A stretch of DNA of 39,438 nucleotides from Desulfovibrio sp. (lineage in GTDB: Bacteria > Bacillota > Dethiobacteria > DTU022 > UBA8154). Every line of letters starts with the position of its first letter. The stretch's first letter is position 1. The translations under genes were made by a program, and so were the position numbers. Below the pieces are notes generated by a model that saw only the letters and a list, made by a program, of their open reading frames with translations, was not told where the DNA came from and did not search any database. This document shows positions 8,838-16,322 of this stretch, one piece after another. The stretch lies in contig JAGVAS010000065.1 in assembly GCA_020060185.1 (NCBI GenBank), forward strand, positions 1 through 39,438. The letters are read 5' to 3'.

Positions 8838-9110
8838 TCAAAATGGGATGGCGAAGGCTGGTGCTCGCTCCGAGTTCAGCTGGAGCCAAGTTCTACAGCT
8901 TAGCTCAATCCTCCGATGACCTTCCCAGGAGAGCTCGCTGACTGCTCGCCTCCTGGCTGCTGGCATCCATGCCAGCAGGTTCATCTCCAGCTTTCGCTTC
9001 GCTGTGAACTTGTTGCTTCGCTTCACAAGTTACTCTCCACAGCCTTCGCCACCTGATCGGAACATAGCGCGGATCAGAAACTGTTATTTTCATCCATTGT
9101 TGTGACCCGG
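8838..9110 (+). repeat. Stop-codon-adjacent palindromic repeat, copy E1
   Basis: About 270 nt without a credible gene, starting right after the ABC exporter stop. The head CAAAATGGGATGG matches the head of the other copies. The basal stem is a perfect 12-bp pair, TGGCGAAGGCTG at 8849-8860 with CAGCCTTCGCCA at 9040-9051. An internal hairpin at 8959-8976 has GCTGGCA arms around TCCA. The end ATTTTCATCCATTGTTGTGACC at 9086-9107 is the shared tail. Interior blocks such as GTTCAGCT...AAGTTCTAC recur in copy E2. Short ORFs within it show no family resemblance. Confidence 0.75.
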
Positions 9111-9142
9111 AAAAAAACTCTGGCTGCTTTAAAAAAATGTTT

Positions 9143-9721
9143 TTACTTCTCTACCAGGTCCCAATCCGGTTCTACAGGTTCCGAAATATCAAGATGCCCT
9201 ATCAGGGTTTCCACTTCTTCCCCCTCCACAAGAAACCTTACCTGCTCGACATCAGGAAGTAGAGCCAGCGTATTTACCACGGAGTAAACAGTCATAATTT
9301 CTCCCATGGAACCACCCCAATGGCTGGTAAGAATTTCTCTAGAAAAGTCTACCCTGGCAAGGCCTTTTTCATCGACTTTTACTCCAAGCACCTTTACATC
9401 CGGGGGAACTGTACTGCCCAGATCGGGATTTTGCGGGCCTTTTATTAACTCTTCCAGAATAGCAATTTTAAGATCTTTGCCGGCTACTACTATTTCCCTT
9501 TCTTCCCTTGCCAGCTTATCTGTTGCATTACTGGTAAAAAAGAGAACTACCTTCTCAGCCGGAGGCAACACTTCTTCTGTCGTTTTGTCTTTTTCTTCCT
9601 GCAGGGGCTGCAAGGTGGAAGGCGGCACGGCACCTCTCCCACATCCTGTTACCAGAAAAATCGCTGCCAGTGCAGCCAGATAAAAGAGAATCCCTCCTAA
9701 AAGCTTTTTCTTCACAGGCAA
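9143..9721 (-). CDS. GerMN domain lipoprotein
   Basis: 192 aa. TTG start with AAGGAG about 9 nt upstream. A positively charged N-terminus (KKK), a hydrophobic segment and the lipobox VTGC (Cys about residue 26) mark a membrane-anchored lipoprotein. After a short acidic linker the C-terminal domain (about 55-170) resembles GerMN, the domain first described in the germination protein GerM: VVLFFTSNATDKLARE, LEELIKGP, VPPDVKVLGVKVDEKGLARVDFS, MTVYSVVNTL and VEQVRFLVEGE. A role in sporulation, germination or envelope maintenance is inferred. It follows the metallo-hydrolase lipoprotein gene by 25 nt on the same strand, so the two probably form an operon. Confidence 0.82.
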   Translation of the reverse strand: MPVKKKLLGGILFYLAALAAIFLVTGCGRGAVPPSTLQPLQEEKDKTTEEVLPPAEKVVLFFTSNATDKLAREEREIVVAGKDLKIAILEELIKGPQNPDLGSTVPPDVKVLGVKVDEKGLARVDFSREILTSHWGGSMGEIMTVYSVVNTLALLPDVEQVRFLVEGEEVETLIGHLDISEPVEPDWDLVEK

Positions 9722-9746
9722 AATGCAACACTCCTTTAAAAATCCG

Positions 9747-10631
9747 TTAAAGCTTGGCAGGCTCCATGACCCATATTTCGGTACTCTCCGGCAGCTTATC
9801 CCTGGTAATAGATACAGGCTTCCCGCCTTTTTCTTTTACACTTTCCTCCCCCTCCAGGAAGGTTTTGAGCTCCGCTATGGGCCAATTTCTGATAACCTTT
9901 GTCTTGTAATGCATGGGTATCACCACGGCAGGAGCCAGCTGTTCCACTACTTTTTTCGCTTCCAGGGCATCAATAGTATAGTGCCCGCCTACGGGTATAA
10001 AGAGAACATCGACAGGCTTCAGTTTTTCAACGTCACCCTCATTGAAAAGATGGCCCAGATCTCCCAGGTGAACCAGCCGCAGATCTCCGATATCAAAAAT
10101 GAAAACCGCATTGCGACCCCTTAATTTACCAGCAGCGTCATCATGATAAGTAGCAAGGCTGGAAACATGTATATCCCCAACGGCAAACGACACATCTTCC
10201 CATCCCAGGGCGTCAGGCGTCAGGCCCTTGATAACCTGGGCCCCGGAAGCCGCAGCTGTGTAATTATGATCCATATGTTCGTGGCTTACAGTAATCAGGT
10301 CAGCCTGGAGATCCAGTGTTCCATAACCGACCTGGGGAGAATAAGGATCGGTTAAAATGCGGAAGTCGTCAACTTCCATTAAAAAACAGGAATGGCCCAG
10401 GAACTGCAGTTTTACTTCCTTGGCCGGAACAGCCTCTTCAACCTGACGGTCATCCATTTTACTCTGATCCTCCACCGTATCATCCTTTTTGCCCTCATCC
10501 TCAACAGGGGATTCGCCCTCCACTTCCGGTTCACCGGAACGTTTTTCCGATGTAGACTGGCATCCTGTTACGGTTAAACCGGCAATTAAAATGACAACCA
10601 GAACCCATAGGAAAACGCTTTTCTTATGCAT
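9747..10631 (-). CDS. Metallo-beta-lactamase-fold lipoprotein (UlaG/UPF0173-like)
   Basis: 294 aa from the ATG at 10631, chosen because GGAGGAGGG lies 5 nt upstream and a signal peptide begins directly (MHKKSVFLWVL...). Lipobox VTGC at about residues 21-24, then a low-complexity acidic linker (EPEVEGESPVEDEGKKDD). The catalytic domain follows: FLGHSCFLME, ILTDPYS, the metal motif HEHMDHN, LGDLGH, PVGGHYTID and PMHYKT. These are hallmarks of metal-dependent hydrolases of the UPF0173/UlaG branch. Export of such an enzyme as a lipoprotein with a long acidic spacer is less usual than the cytoplasmic form. Substrate unknown. Confidence 0.82.
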   Translation of the reverse strand: MHKKSVFLWVLVVILIAGLTVTGCQSTSEKRSGEPEVEGESPVEDEGKKDDTVEDQSKMDDRQVEEAVPAKEVKLQFLGHSCFLMEVDDFRILTDPYSPQVGYGTLDLQADLITVSHEHMDHNYTAAASGAQVIKGLTPDALGWEDVSFAVGDIHVSSLATYHDDAAGKLRGRNAVFIFDIGDLRLVHLGDLGHLFNEGDVEKLKPVDVLFIPVGGHYTIDALEAKKVVEQLAPAVVIPMHYKTKVIRNWPIAELKTFLEGEESVKEKGGKPVSITRDKLPESTEIWVMEPAKL

Positions 10632-10702
10632 AAATCCCTCCTCCTTCAGGCTGTACACCTTTTAAAGCATTATTTTAGTTATCAGAACCTCTTGCTTAGT
10701 AT

Positions 10703-11091
10703 TTATTTTATGATCCCGTATAGATAATCATGCCAAAAACCATCGATGGGAGCTTTTACGGAAAGATCCCATCTGAAATGAGCCGAAAAAACACCTTCCC
10801 GCTTTAAGTAAGTCCCCTTTCCGGCAGTACTTCTGCTGTAAAGCCCAACAAGCCCTGTTTCCTGGCAATATAGGCCATGTAGGATAAAAGCTCCGCACCC
10901 ACACCCCTGTTCTGGTAATCATCCCTTATTACCAGGGCAATTTCGGCAGTAAGTGAACCTTCATTAATGCCGTACTGCCCCACTCCAATAATAAGCCGGT
11001 GTTGCCCTTCTAACTTAACTGTGATATGATCGCTACAAGTTAAAACCGCTACCGGCACGAGCTCCGGATGGAATGCCGAACTGGCTCTTAT
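10703..11091 (-). pseudogene. GNAT acetyltransferase remnant, 5'-truncated and frameshifted
   Basis: The reading frame from 11091 to about 10815 encodes a GNAT core: IIGVGQYGI, AEIALVIRDDYQNRGVGAEL (acetyl-CoA loop) and GFTAEVLPERG. It then hits a stop at 10804. Shifting by one base at the GGGG run near 10816 restores a continuous tail, TYLKREGVFSAHFRWDLSVK..., to a stop at 10703. The 5' end is also missing: an in-frame TAA at 11092-11094 cuts the frame and no start with a normal RBS is seen. An alternative is a sequencing error at the G run, but that would not repair the 5' truncation. This fills most of the long interval between the lipoprotein gene and cobU. Confidence 0.7.
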
Positions 11092-11179
11092 TTATATTTT
11101 AAACTACAATCAGCCATGTTTACAAATATTTTAATAAAAAATTTCCGAAAAGAGGAGTGGAGTTACAAGTGGGGTAATA

Positions 11180-11806
11180 TTGATCACCGGAGGGGCTCGC
11201 AGCGGTAAAAGCAGCTTTGCCCAGAAAATTGCCGCCGAAAAAGCCAGCAGCAGCTTTGAGGGGAAAAAAACAAACGTGGTCTACCTGGCTACTTCCTTAA
11301 TAGGTGATGAGGAAATGCTTCGACGGGTAGAGATACACCGCCGCTCCAGGCCAGCGGAGTGGATTAGTATCGAAGAGCCTTATCATCTGTGCCAGGCACT
11401 GGACAAGCTGCCGCCATCCGCAGGGGTAGTCCTGGTGGACTGCCTGACCATCTGGTTAACAAACCTGCTTTTCTTTTACCTGGAAAAGGAAGACGCCTCC
11501 TGGACTCTAAAAGAAGATGACTGGCACCGGGGAGAAAACCCGCCTTCACGGGATGCCTCCATGGTTAAAGAAGAGGCTTTGGAAAAATACCTTTATAATC
11601 AAGTGGATCAATTTTTGGAAAAGGCTGGCCGGCTGCCTGTAACATTTATACTGGTAAGTAATGAAGTGGGTTGGAGTATTGTACCGGAACATTACCTGGG
11701 ACGCCTGTTCAGAGACATAGCAGGAAAGGCTAATCAACGTATAGCTGCAAAGGCAAATGAGGTCTACCTGGTTGTTTCAGGTATTCCTTTAAAAATAAAA
11801 GGTTGA
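11180..11806 (+). CDS. cobU: Adenosylcobinamide kinase / adenosylcobinamide-phosphate guanylyltransferase
   Basis: 208 aa from the TTG at 11180. CobU phosphorylates adenosylcobinamide and attaches GMP, the steps before ribazole addition in B12 synthesis. Seen here: P-loop GGARSGKS directly after the start, HRRSRPAEW (the guanylylated-histidine region), VDCLTIWLTNLL, and the C-terminal SNEVGWSIVP...GKANQRIA. The start is odd. A good RBS (GAGGAG at 11153-11158) is 21 nt from this TTG, while GTG at 11169 is well placed but one base out of frame across a GGGG run; with one more G the protein would begin MGVILITGGARSGKS, the usual family N-terminus. It forms a cobalamin operon with cobS 27 nt downstream. 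Confidence 0.9.
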   Translation: MITGGARSGKSSFAQKIAAEKASSSFEGKKTNVVYLATSLIGDEEMLRRVEIHRRSRPAEWISIEEPYHLCQALDKLPPSAGVVLVDCLTIWLTNLLFFYLEKEDASWTLKEDDWHRGENPPSRDASMVKEEALEKYLYNQVDQFLEKAGRLPVTFILVSNEVGWSIVPEHYLGRLFRDIAGKANQRIAAKANEVYLVVSGIPLKIKG

Positions 11807-11833
11807 AACAAGTGATGCTGTACGGAGGGAAAA

Positions 11834-12592
11834 ATGAACCCCTTTTTTGCCGCTTTAGCTTTTCTTACAAAAATTCCTGTTCCCGGACAGGAAAAAATTA
11901 ATGAAGATGCCCTCATCAAAAGCTCTGCCTATTTTCCGGCAGTGGGAATGATTATGGGAGGTATTCTCCTGCTTTCTTATAACCTTTTACAATATCTTTT
12001 TCCCTTTAACCCTTCCATAACGGCTGTACTTCTGCTGGCACTGTGGGTATTTCTGACGGGAGCACTGCACCTGGATGGTTTAGCGGATACCTTTGACGGT
12101 ATCGGCGGGGGAATCACCATCGAAGACCGCCTGCGCATCATGAAAGACACCCATACCGGCACTTTTGGCATGGTAGCCGTTATTTTACTGTTATTGCTCA
12201 AATACAATTTCTTGTTTAACCTGGAAGGACTAAAACTTGCGGGTGCTCTTTTTTTCAGTCCCCTCCTGGGACGCTGGGCCATGGTTGTACTGATGTATAC
12301 CACCCCCTATGCCAGGAAAAAAGAAAGCCTGGGAAGGCCTTTTATTGAAAAAATAGGTACTAATCAGCTGGCTGTCGCTACTGTATCAACCCTGGCAGCG
12401 GGTTTTCTTTATCCCCGGTTTTTTTTCCCTTTCCTACTGCCTCTGACAGTTTTAAGCATCGCGATTTCACGTATGTTTTTCCTGAGAAAACTGGGGGGAA
12501 TTACAGGCGATTGCCTTGGTACCGTTAATGAATTAATTGAACTTGCCGTCCTATCATGCCTGGCTTTGCCCTTCCTGCCGGAAATTTTTTAA
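11834..12592 (+). CDS. cobS: Adenosylcobinamide-GDP ribazoletransferase (cobalamin synthase)
   Basis: 252 aa integral membrane enzyme that joins adenosylcobinamide-GDP and alpha-ribazole in the last steps of B12 assembly. ATG start with GGAGGG 5-6 nt upstream. Family signatures: AFLTKIPVPG at the N-terminus, the acidic motif GALHLDGLADTFDGIGGG (about residues 75-92) and MKDTHTGTFG. Several hydrophobic helices follow, and the C-terminus carries GGITGDCLGTVNELIE, another conserved motif. The usual partners cobT and cobC are not in this window, and no cobalamin riboswitch is visible upstream of cobU. Confidence 0.93.
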   Translation: MNPFFAALAFLTKIPVPGQEKINEDALIKSSAYFPAVGMIMGGILLLSYNLLQYLFPFNPSITAVLLLALWVFLTGALHLDGLADTFDGIGGGITIEDRLRIMKDTHTGTFGMVAVILLLLLKYNFLFNLEGLKLAGALFFSPLLGRWAMVVLMYTTPYARKKESLGRPFIEKIGTNQLAVATVSTLAAGFLYPRFFFPFLLPLTVLSIAISRMFFLRKLGGITGDCLGTVNELIELAVLSCLALPFLPEIF

Positions 12593-12644
12593 CACTACAT
12601 GCCTTGAAAGTTATATTTTACCTCTCATTCCCTCCTCCCTGTTA

Positions 12645-12653
12645 TGTTATAAT
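12645..12653 (+). promoter_or_regulatory. Extended -10 promoter element for the membrane-bound hydrolase gene
   Basis: TGTTATAAT (a TG-N extension plus consensus TATAAT) lies 55 nt upstream of the GTG start at 12708, in the 115-nt gap after cobS. No convincing -35 hexamer is present at 17 bp, which fits an extended -10 promoter. Confidence 0.4.
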
Positions 12654-12707
12654 GAACCTGATATATTATGTAAACTACCATCAGGCTTGGACACGGAGGA
12701 GATACAA

Positions 12708-13652
12708 GTGGATCCTGTTACCCATGCAATGATCGGCCTGGGCGTAAGCGCCTTATCAGGACAACCTCTTTCCCCCTACAATCCGCTGTACTGTGCTGCT
12801 GTAGTAGGTGCAGTCGCACCCGATTTAGATGTGTTGACCATGTTAAAAGGGGAACTCGCTTTTATCAGGCATCACCGGGGAGTTTCCCACTCCCTGGGAG
12901 GTTTTTTGCTTTTCTCTGCTGCCATTGCCGTAATAATACACCTGGATTTTGGGGGAAATCCCTGGCCCTATTTTTTATGGGCCCTGGCAGGTACCATATC
13001 CCACGGAATACTTGATTTTTTAAACTCCTACGGCACCCAACTCTGGTGGCCCTTTTCCAAAAAACGCCTGGCGGGAAACCTGCTGATGTTTTTTGATCCT
13101 TTGCTTTTCATGTTCTTTTTACCGGTCTTATTAACTTTTCAGAACCCGCAAAAAGCTACCGTTTTTGGACTTCTGGGAACTTTTTTCTATTTGCTTCTGC
13201 GCTGGAAAATGCGCTTGAAAGTAGAGCGCCTGCTGCAGAAAGAATATAATCTTAACCCGGTAAAAGGCAGGATAGCGGTAATGCCCGCCCTTAAGGGTAT
13301 GGTAAACTGGGACTTTTTTATTGAAGGCCCCCGTGAGATCATTGTAGGGACGCTTAATTTCCTTAACCGGAAAATAAGTAATTGCCGTCACATGGACAGA
13401 AAGGCATCATCGCCCTTGATTTTTAAAGCCCTGCAGACCGCTCCTGGACGGCTGTTTTGCCAGTTCACATCCTATTATCATATTACCCAGTGGGAGGACA
13501 AAGGAAAACATTTTGTTACATTAATGGATCTTCGCTTCAAACATCAATCGGACTTTTTTTACCGGGCGATGCTAATTTTCGATGAACAACTGCTTTTGGA
13601 AGAAGCATATTTTTACAGTCAAAATAACCTAATTCCCATGGATATAGGATGA
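12708..13652 (+). CDS. Membrane-bound metal-dependent hydrolase (YdjM/DUF457 family)
   Basis: 314 aa from the GTG at 12708, supported by GGAGGAG 6 nt upstream; an upstream in-frame start at 12537 lies inside cobS and is rejected. The N-terminal half matches the YdjM family: DPVTHAMIGLG, APDLDVL, HHRGVSHSLGG with candidate metal-binding histidines, and SHGILDFLNSYGTQLWWPFS. Four hydrophobic segments lie in residues about 25-165. The hydrophilic C-terminal part (about 170-314) is an extension found in Firmicutes members. Function is not well defined; family members are annotated as inner-membrane hydrolases. Its TGA stop overlaps the first bases of repeat copy E2. Confidence 0.82.
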   Translation: MDPVTHAMIGLGVSALSGQPLSPYNPLYCAAVVGAVAPDLDVLTMLKGELAFIRHHRGVSHSLGGFLLFSAAIAVIIHLDFGGNPWPYFLWALAGTISHGILDFLNSYGTQLWWPFSKKRLAGNLLMFFDPLLFMFFLPVLLTFQNPQKATVFGLLGTFFYLLLRWKMRLKVERLLQKEYNLNPVKGRIAVMPALKGMVNWDFFIEGPREIIVGTLNFLNRKISNCRHMDRKASSPLIFKALQTAPGRLFCQFTSYYHITQWEDKGKHFVTLMDLRFKHQSDFFYRAMLIFDEQLLLEEAYFYSQNNLIPMDIG

Positions 13653-13839
13653 AAATGGAGTGGCGCAGGCTGAAGCTCGCTCCTAGGCTCGCACAGACAG
13701 GTTTTATGAGCACGTTTGCTGGTGTCGGAGTTCCGGGTTCAGCTCGGCAAGTTCTACTACTCACCTCGAGCTTCAGCCGTGCGCCACTTTTGAGGAACAT
13801 CATGCGTTCTCTGGAATCGGTCATTTTCATCCATTGTTG
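13650..13839 (+). repeat. Stop-codon-adjacent palindromic repeat, copy E2
   Basis: 190 nt. The head TGAAAATGGAGTGGCG begins at the TGA stop codon of the hydrolase gene. Basal stem: 13659-13678 pairs with 13768-13788 over 20 bp with a single bulged base. The tail TCATTTTCATCCATTGTTG (13821-13839) is shared with E1. The first 56 nt match copy E4 at 52 positions, and all four differences are transitions. The interior at about 13713-13775 matches copy E3. The tail runs straight into an intrinsic terminator. Confidence 0.8.
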
Positions 13840-13880
13840 ATGAGGGGTCGGAATAAGGATCCCCTCATTTTTTGTTTTTT
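13839..13880 (+). terminator. Intrinsic terminator after repeat E2
   Basis: The stem ATGAGGGG / CCCCTCAT (13840-13847 with 13861-13868) closes a 13-nt loop and is followed by TTTTTT G TTTTTT. It would end plus-strand transcription of the hydrolase gene just after E2 and separates it from the convergent small membrane gene. Confidence 0.85.
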
Positions 13881-13890
13881 GACCATTAAA

Positions 13891-14118
13891 TCAGTTTTGC
13901 TCTTTTTTCCCCTTGCCAAGACCCCGGTAAGCGAGTAAAACGATAAAAACAGCTATTCCCAGGTAAAACAGGGGGGAAAGAAGTAATATGGGTGCAAATA
14001 TAAGGGCAATAAAAAGTGCGCCCAGTCCCAAAAAAAGAAGAATAAAAAAGCGCACCTGGCCCAGGTGCGGCCATAGAAAGAAAAGCAGGACGGCAATAAG
14101 CGTAATAATCAGATCCAT
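13891..14118 (-). CDS. Small hydrophobic membrane protein, unknown
   Basis: 75 aa from the ATG at 14118 (MDLIITLIAVLLFFLWPHLG). The protein is almost wholly hydrophobic, with two or three predicted membrane segments and a basic tail (GLGKGKKEQN). The start is uncertain: in-frame candidates lie at 14127 (MIG) and at 14184 (TTG), the last adding a CPRC zinc-ribbon-like N-terminus but without a clear RBS; a weak AGAGAG precedes 14127. No family recognised. It is convergent with the hydrolase gene and shielded by the terminator at 13839-13880. Confidence 0.55.
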   Translation of the reverse strand: MDLIITLIAVLLFFLWPHLGQVRFFILLFLGLGALFIALIFAPILLLSPLFYLGIAVFIVLLAYRGLGKGKKEQN

Positions 14119-14190
14119 ACCTATCATTCTCTCTATTTTTTTGTTAACAAGTATCATTATCCCATTACATCTGGGACATGTCAATAAACA

Positions 14191-14337
14191 TTACCGGTTC
14201 AAACCTGTCACAAAAAGCTTCCAGATCTCATCACTTTCAAAACCCCTTCTCCACGCGGCAACACCGGTAAGCCCGTATGTAATAAAATAATTTTCCAGAG
14301 GAGCTTGGTAGATTTTTTCTCTTAAACGACGGCAAAA
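14191..14337 (-). pseudogene. Protein-like open frame without a start, probable gene remnant
   Basis: 48 codons lie between in-frame stops. The translation contains REKIYQAPLENYF and GFESDEIWKLFVTGLNR, coherent and not low-complexity. An ATG GTG in the same frame sits just upstream but is separated by a TAA, so an intact gene would need that nonsense codon removed. It occupies much of the roughly 310-nt gap between bofA and the small membrane gene. I do not recognise the family. Confidence 0.3.
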
Positions 14338-14401
14338 TTAATATTGCACCATCGTGTTGCTATAATTTTATCACAGATTCGGCAAATTTTTTACGTCTCG
14401 G

Positions 14402-14429
14402 AAAAAATAAAACCAGCTCTAGGAGCTGG
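14402..14429 (-). terminator. Intrinsic terminator of the yaaL-bofA operon
   Basis: On the minus strand CCAGCTC-CTA-GAGCTGG forms a 7-bp stem (14413-14429) followed by TTTTATTTTTT. It begins immediately after the bofA stop codon at 14430. Confidence 0.85.
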
Positions 14430-14702
14430 CTACCCGGTCAGGCGCTGCAACACCAGGAGCAGGATAATCCCCGGAATTCCCATAAGTCCTACGATTAAGG
14501 CCGTTATAACGTTTAATCCGATCTGTATACCCCAGAAAGCACCTGCAAAATTAAAAACAACCAGCAACACCCCTCCGGCTACTGTATTAACAAGAAAGCG
14601 TACAAAAATGCGGAGGGGAAAATAGAGAAGCCTGGCCAGGATATAAATTACAAGTATTCCAAAGAAAAAAGCTATAATAAAATTTAAATCAAAATTAAGC
14701 AT
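14430..14702 (-). CDS. bofA: Pro-sigma-K processing inhibitor BofA
   Basis: 90 aa, close to the family length of about 87. The ATG at 14702 has AAGGA about 6 nt upstream. Two to three membrane segments are followed by the conserved C-terminal pattern: FLVNTVAGGVLLVVFNF, then GLNVITALIVGLMGIPGIILLLVLQ. In Bacillus BofA sits in the outer forespore membrane and restrains SpoIVFB, delaying pro-sigma-K cleavage. Here it overlaps the yaaL stop by 8 nt, the same yaaL-bofA order as in B. subtilis, although recR is not directly upstream. A terminator follows immediately. Confidence 0.88.
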   Translation of the reverse strand: MLNFDLNFIIAFFFGILVIYILARLLYFPLRIFVRFLVNTVAGGVLLVVFNFAGAFWGIQIGLNVITALIVGLMGIPGIILLLVLQRLTG

Positions 14703-15000
14703 GGTTTTCCTTATTAAGTTCCTCCTCTCCAACAGAATTTTTCATACGTTCTTTTTCTTTGCGTGCTTCCTTTAATAAAAAAATGTAGCGGCGTTCAGCG
14801 GCGTTTAGATTAAAAATGGCATGGTCAACGAGCTCTTTCTCACTGGCGTTATTAAATAACGATATGGCTGCCAACCATTCCAGCCTTGCCTTTTCTATCA
14901 GTGACAAGTTGTTAAGATATTTATCCTCCAGGGCAACTTCACACTTTTCCCCCAGCAACTTTTGGGAAAGTTCCGTAAGGAAATCAGCTAAACCTTTCAA
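14695..15000 (-). CDS. yaaL: YaaL-like DUF2508 protein
   Basis: 101 aa, largely helical and charged, no membrane segment. The TTG start at 15000 has AGGAG about 10 nt upstream. The central pattern DKYLNNLSLIEKARLEWLAAISLFNNASEKELVDHAIFNLNAAERRYIFLLKEARK fits DUF2508 (B. subtilis YaaL, about 74 aa; this one has an N-terminal extension and a longer charged tail). Function unknown; genomic linkage to bofA is the strongest support. An AT-rich TATAATATA box about 30 nt upstream on the minus strand is a plausible -10. Confidence 0.75.
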   Translation of the reverse strand: MKGLADFLTELSQKLLGEKCEVALEDKYLNNLSLIEKARLEWLAAISLFNNASEKELVDHAIFNLNAAERRYIFLLKEARKEKERMKNSVGEEELNKENHA

Positions 15001-15094
15001 AAGTATTTCACTCCTACTTTTTCACTATATTATATTCATATTACTTAAAAATAATGAGCGTGGTTAAAAAAATGTAACCTTTTAAGATCGGGTA

Positions 15095-15121
15095 TCTTCA
15101 TCCATTATTATGGCCCGCAGG
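15095..15121 (+). repeat. Isolated tail of the stop-adjacent repeat family
   Basis: CTTCATCCATTATTATGGCCCG matches the shared tail (TTTTCATCCATTRTTGTGACCCG) of copies E1 and E3, but no head or stem is present nearby. It lies about 95 nt upstream of ldh on the same strand and probably marks a decayed copy. Confidence 0.5.
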
Positions 15122-15214
15122 GTCATGGACGTATAAAATTGCAGGATAAGGGAATACCTAAGGCGTGATAAATTGTAGGTTTTTAAGGACTTTACTTAAC
15201 GGAGGGAAAGTGTC

Positions 15215-16171
15215 TTGTCAAAAATAGCTATTATCGGGGCTGGATTCGTAGGATCAACAACTGCTTATGCCTTTATGCTGGGTGGGACTGTTCAGGAAAT
15301 TGTTTTAATTGATAAGATAAAAGAAAAAGCACGCGGCGAAGCTATGGATCTGAACCATGGTGCTTCTTTTGTCAGGCCTGTAAACGTATACGCAGGGAAT
15401 TATAAAGACTGCCGTGATGCGGATATTGTTATTATAACAGCCGGAGCCCCCCAGGCCCCCGGCCAATCACGCCTGGAACTGGTGGAAACGAACAGCAGGA
15501 TAATAAAACAAATTGTTTCCAACATCTTGGACTATAATACCGATACCACTTTAATTATTGTAACTAACCCTGTTGATATCATCTCTTACGTTGCCTGGAA
15601 AACTTCCAACCTTTCCCCATCAAGGGTTATAGGCTCAGGAACCGTTCTGGACACCTCGCGTTTCAGGCATCTTTTAAGCGCTCGCTGTGGCATTGATCCC
15701 CGGAATATTCATGCTTATGTCATCGGCGAACATGGAGATTCCGAAGTACCTCTCTGGAGTACAGTAAATATTGCCGGAATATCACTGGATAGGTTTTGCA
15801 CCAGCTGCAATCGTGCCTGCTCCGATGAAGGCAGGGAGGAAATATCCCAAAAAGTACGCCAGGCGGCTTATGAAATTATTGAAGGAAAAGGGGCTACGTA
15901 CTATGCCATAGCTCTGGCTCTACGGAGGATAACAGAAAGTATCCTGCGGGACGAGCACTCTATCTTAACAGTTTCCACACTTATAAACGGAATTTATGGT
16001 TTAAAAGAGCTTTATCTCAGCCTTCCCTGTGTCCTGGGGAGAAAAGGAGTGGAAAACGTTATTCCCTTCGAACTCGACGCTGACGAGAAAGGGCAATTTT
16101 TACATTCGGCAGAAATTATTAAAGGCTACATCCCGGCCGACCTCACTGAAAAACCCATCGAACTGCTGTAA
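15215..16171 (+). CDS. ldh: L-lactate dehydrogenase
   Basis: 318 aa. The TTG start at 15215 has GGAGGG 8 nt upstream. The enzyme interconverts pyruvate and L-lactate with NAD(H). Seen: Rossmann motif GAGFVGS (residues 8-14), Asp33 for NAD binding, Gln80 in the substrate-specificity loop (APQAPGQSR; malate dehydrogenases have Arg here), Arg86, Asn118 (VTNPVD), Arg149 (DTSRFR) and catalytic His173 in GEHGDS. Length is normal. Its last about 40 codons recur, diverged, at 19540-19665 on the far side of the ABC-2 operon. The nickel-pincer genes larC/larE 20 kb away may belong to the same lactate metabolism. Confidence 0.93.
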   Translation: MSKIAIIGAGFVGSTTAYAFMLGGTVQEIVLIDKIKEKARGEAMDLNHGASFVRPVNVYAGNYKDCRDADIVIITAGAPQAPGQSRLELVETNSRIIKQIVSNILDYNTDTTLIIVTNPVDIISYVAWKTSNLSPSRVIGSGTVLDTSRFRHLLSARCGIDPRNIHAYVIGEHGDSEVPLWSTVNIAGISLDRFCTSCNRACSDEGREEISQKVRQAAYEIIEGKGATYYAIALALRRITESILRDEHSILTVSTLINGIYGLKELYLSLPCVLGRKGVENVIPFELDADEKGQFLHSAEIIKGYIPADLTEKPIELL

Positions 16172-16282
16172 ACCGAAAGCAAAGTAATGAGGATAAAAAA
16201 AGAAAGAATGAAAAAAAACAAAATAAATCCTGGAGATCTGTTTTATTAAAAATTTTCGCCTTATTTTAAAGTTTTAAGCAGT

Positions 16283-16312
16283 TTGTCTTTTTATTGCTCT
16301 TGTAGGTAAAAT
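16283..16312 (+). promoter_or_regulatory. Candidate sigma-A promoter of the NEW3-ABC operon
   Basis: TTGTCT at 16283-16288 and TAAAAT at 16307-16312 with an 18-bp spacer. The predicted start of transcription falls near 16319, placing the CIRCE operator in the first bases of the transcript, as usual for HrcA-controlled genes. An alternative pair TTGCTC/TTGAAT lies a few bases downstream. Confidence 0.5.
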
Positions 16313-16322
16313 AAGCTTTGAA

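Noticed and set aside
8838-9093. Short ORFs (about 60 aa) on both strands in the region after the ABC exporter
   Set aside because: They fall wholly inside repeat copy E1, have no family resemblance, and similar frames arise in E2 and E4 from the same repeat sequence.
11086-11179. Cobalamin riboswitch upstream of cobU
   Set aside because: The interval is short, AT-rich and lacks a B12-box-like sequence or the needed stems.
12537-12707. Longer form of the membrane-bound hydrolase
   Set aside because: The extension lies in cobS and its downstream gap; GTG 12708 with GGAGGAG gives the expected DPVTHAMIG N-terminus.
13650-13839. Integron attC site (imperfect palindrome directly after a stop codon with a bulged base)
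   Set aside because: No RYYYAAC or GTTRRRY core sites at the ends, no integrase gene, and the preceding genes are long conserved chromosomal genes rather than cassettes.
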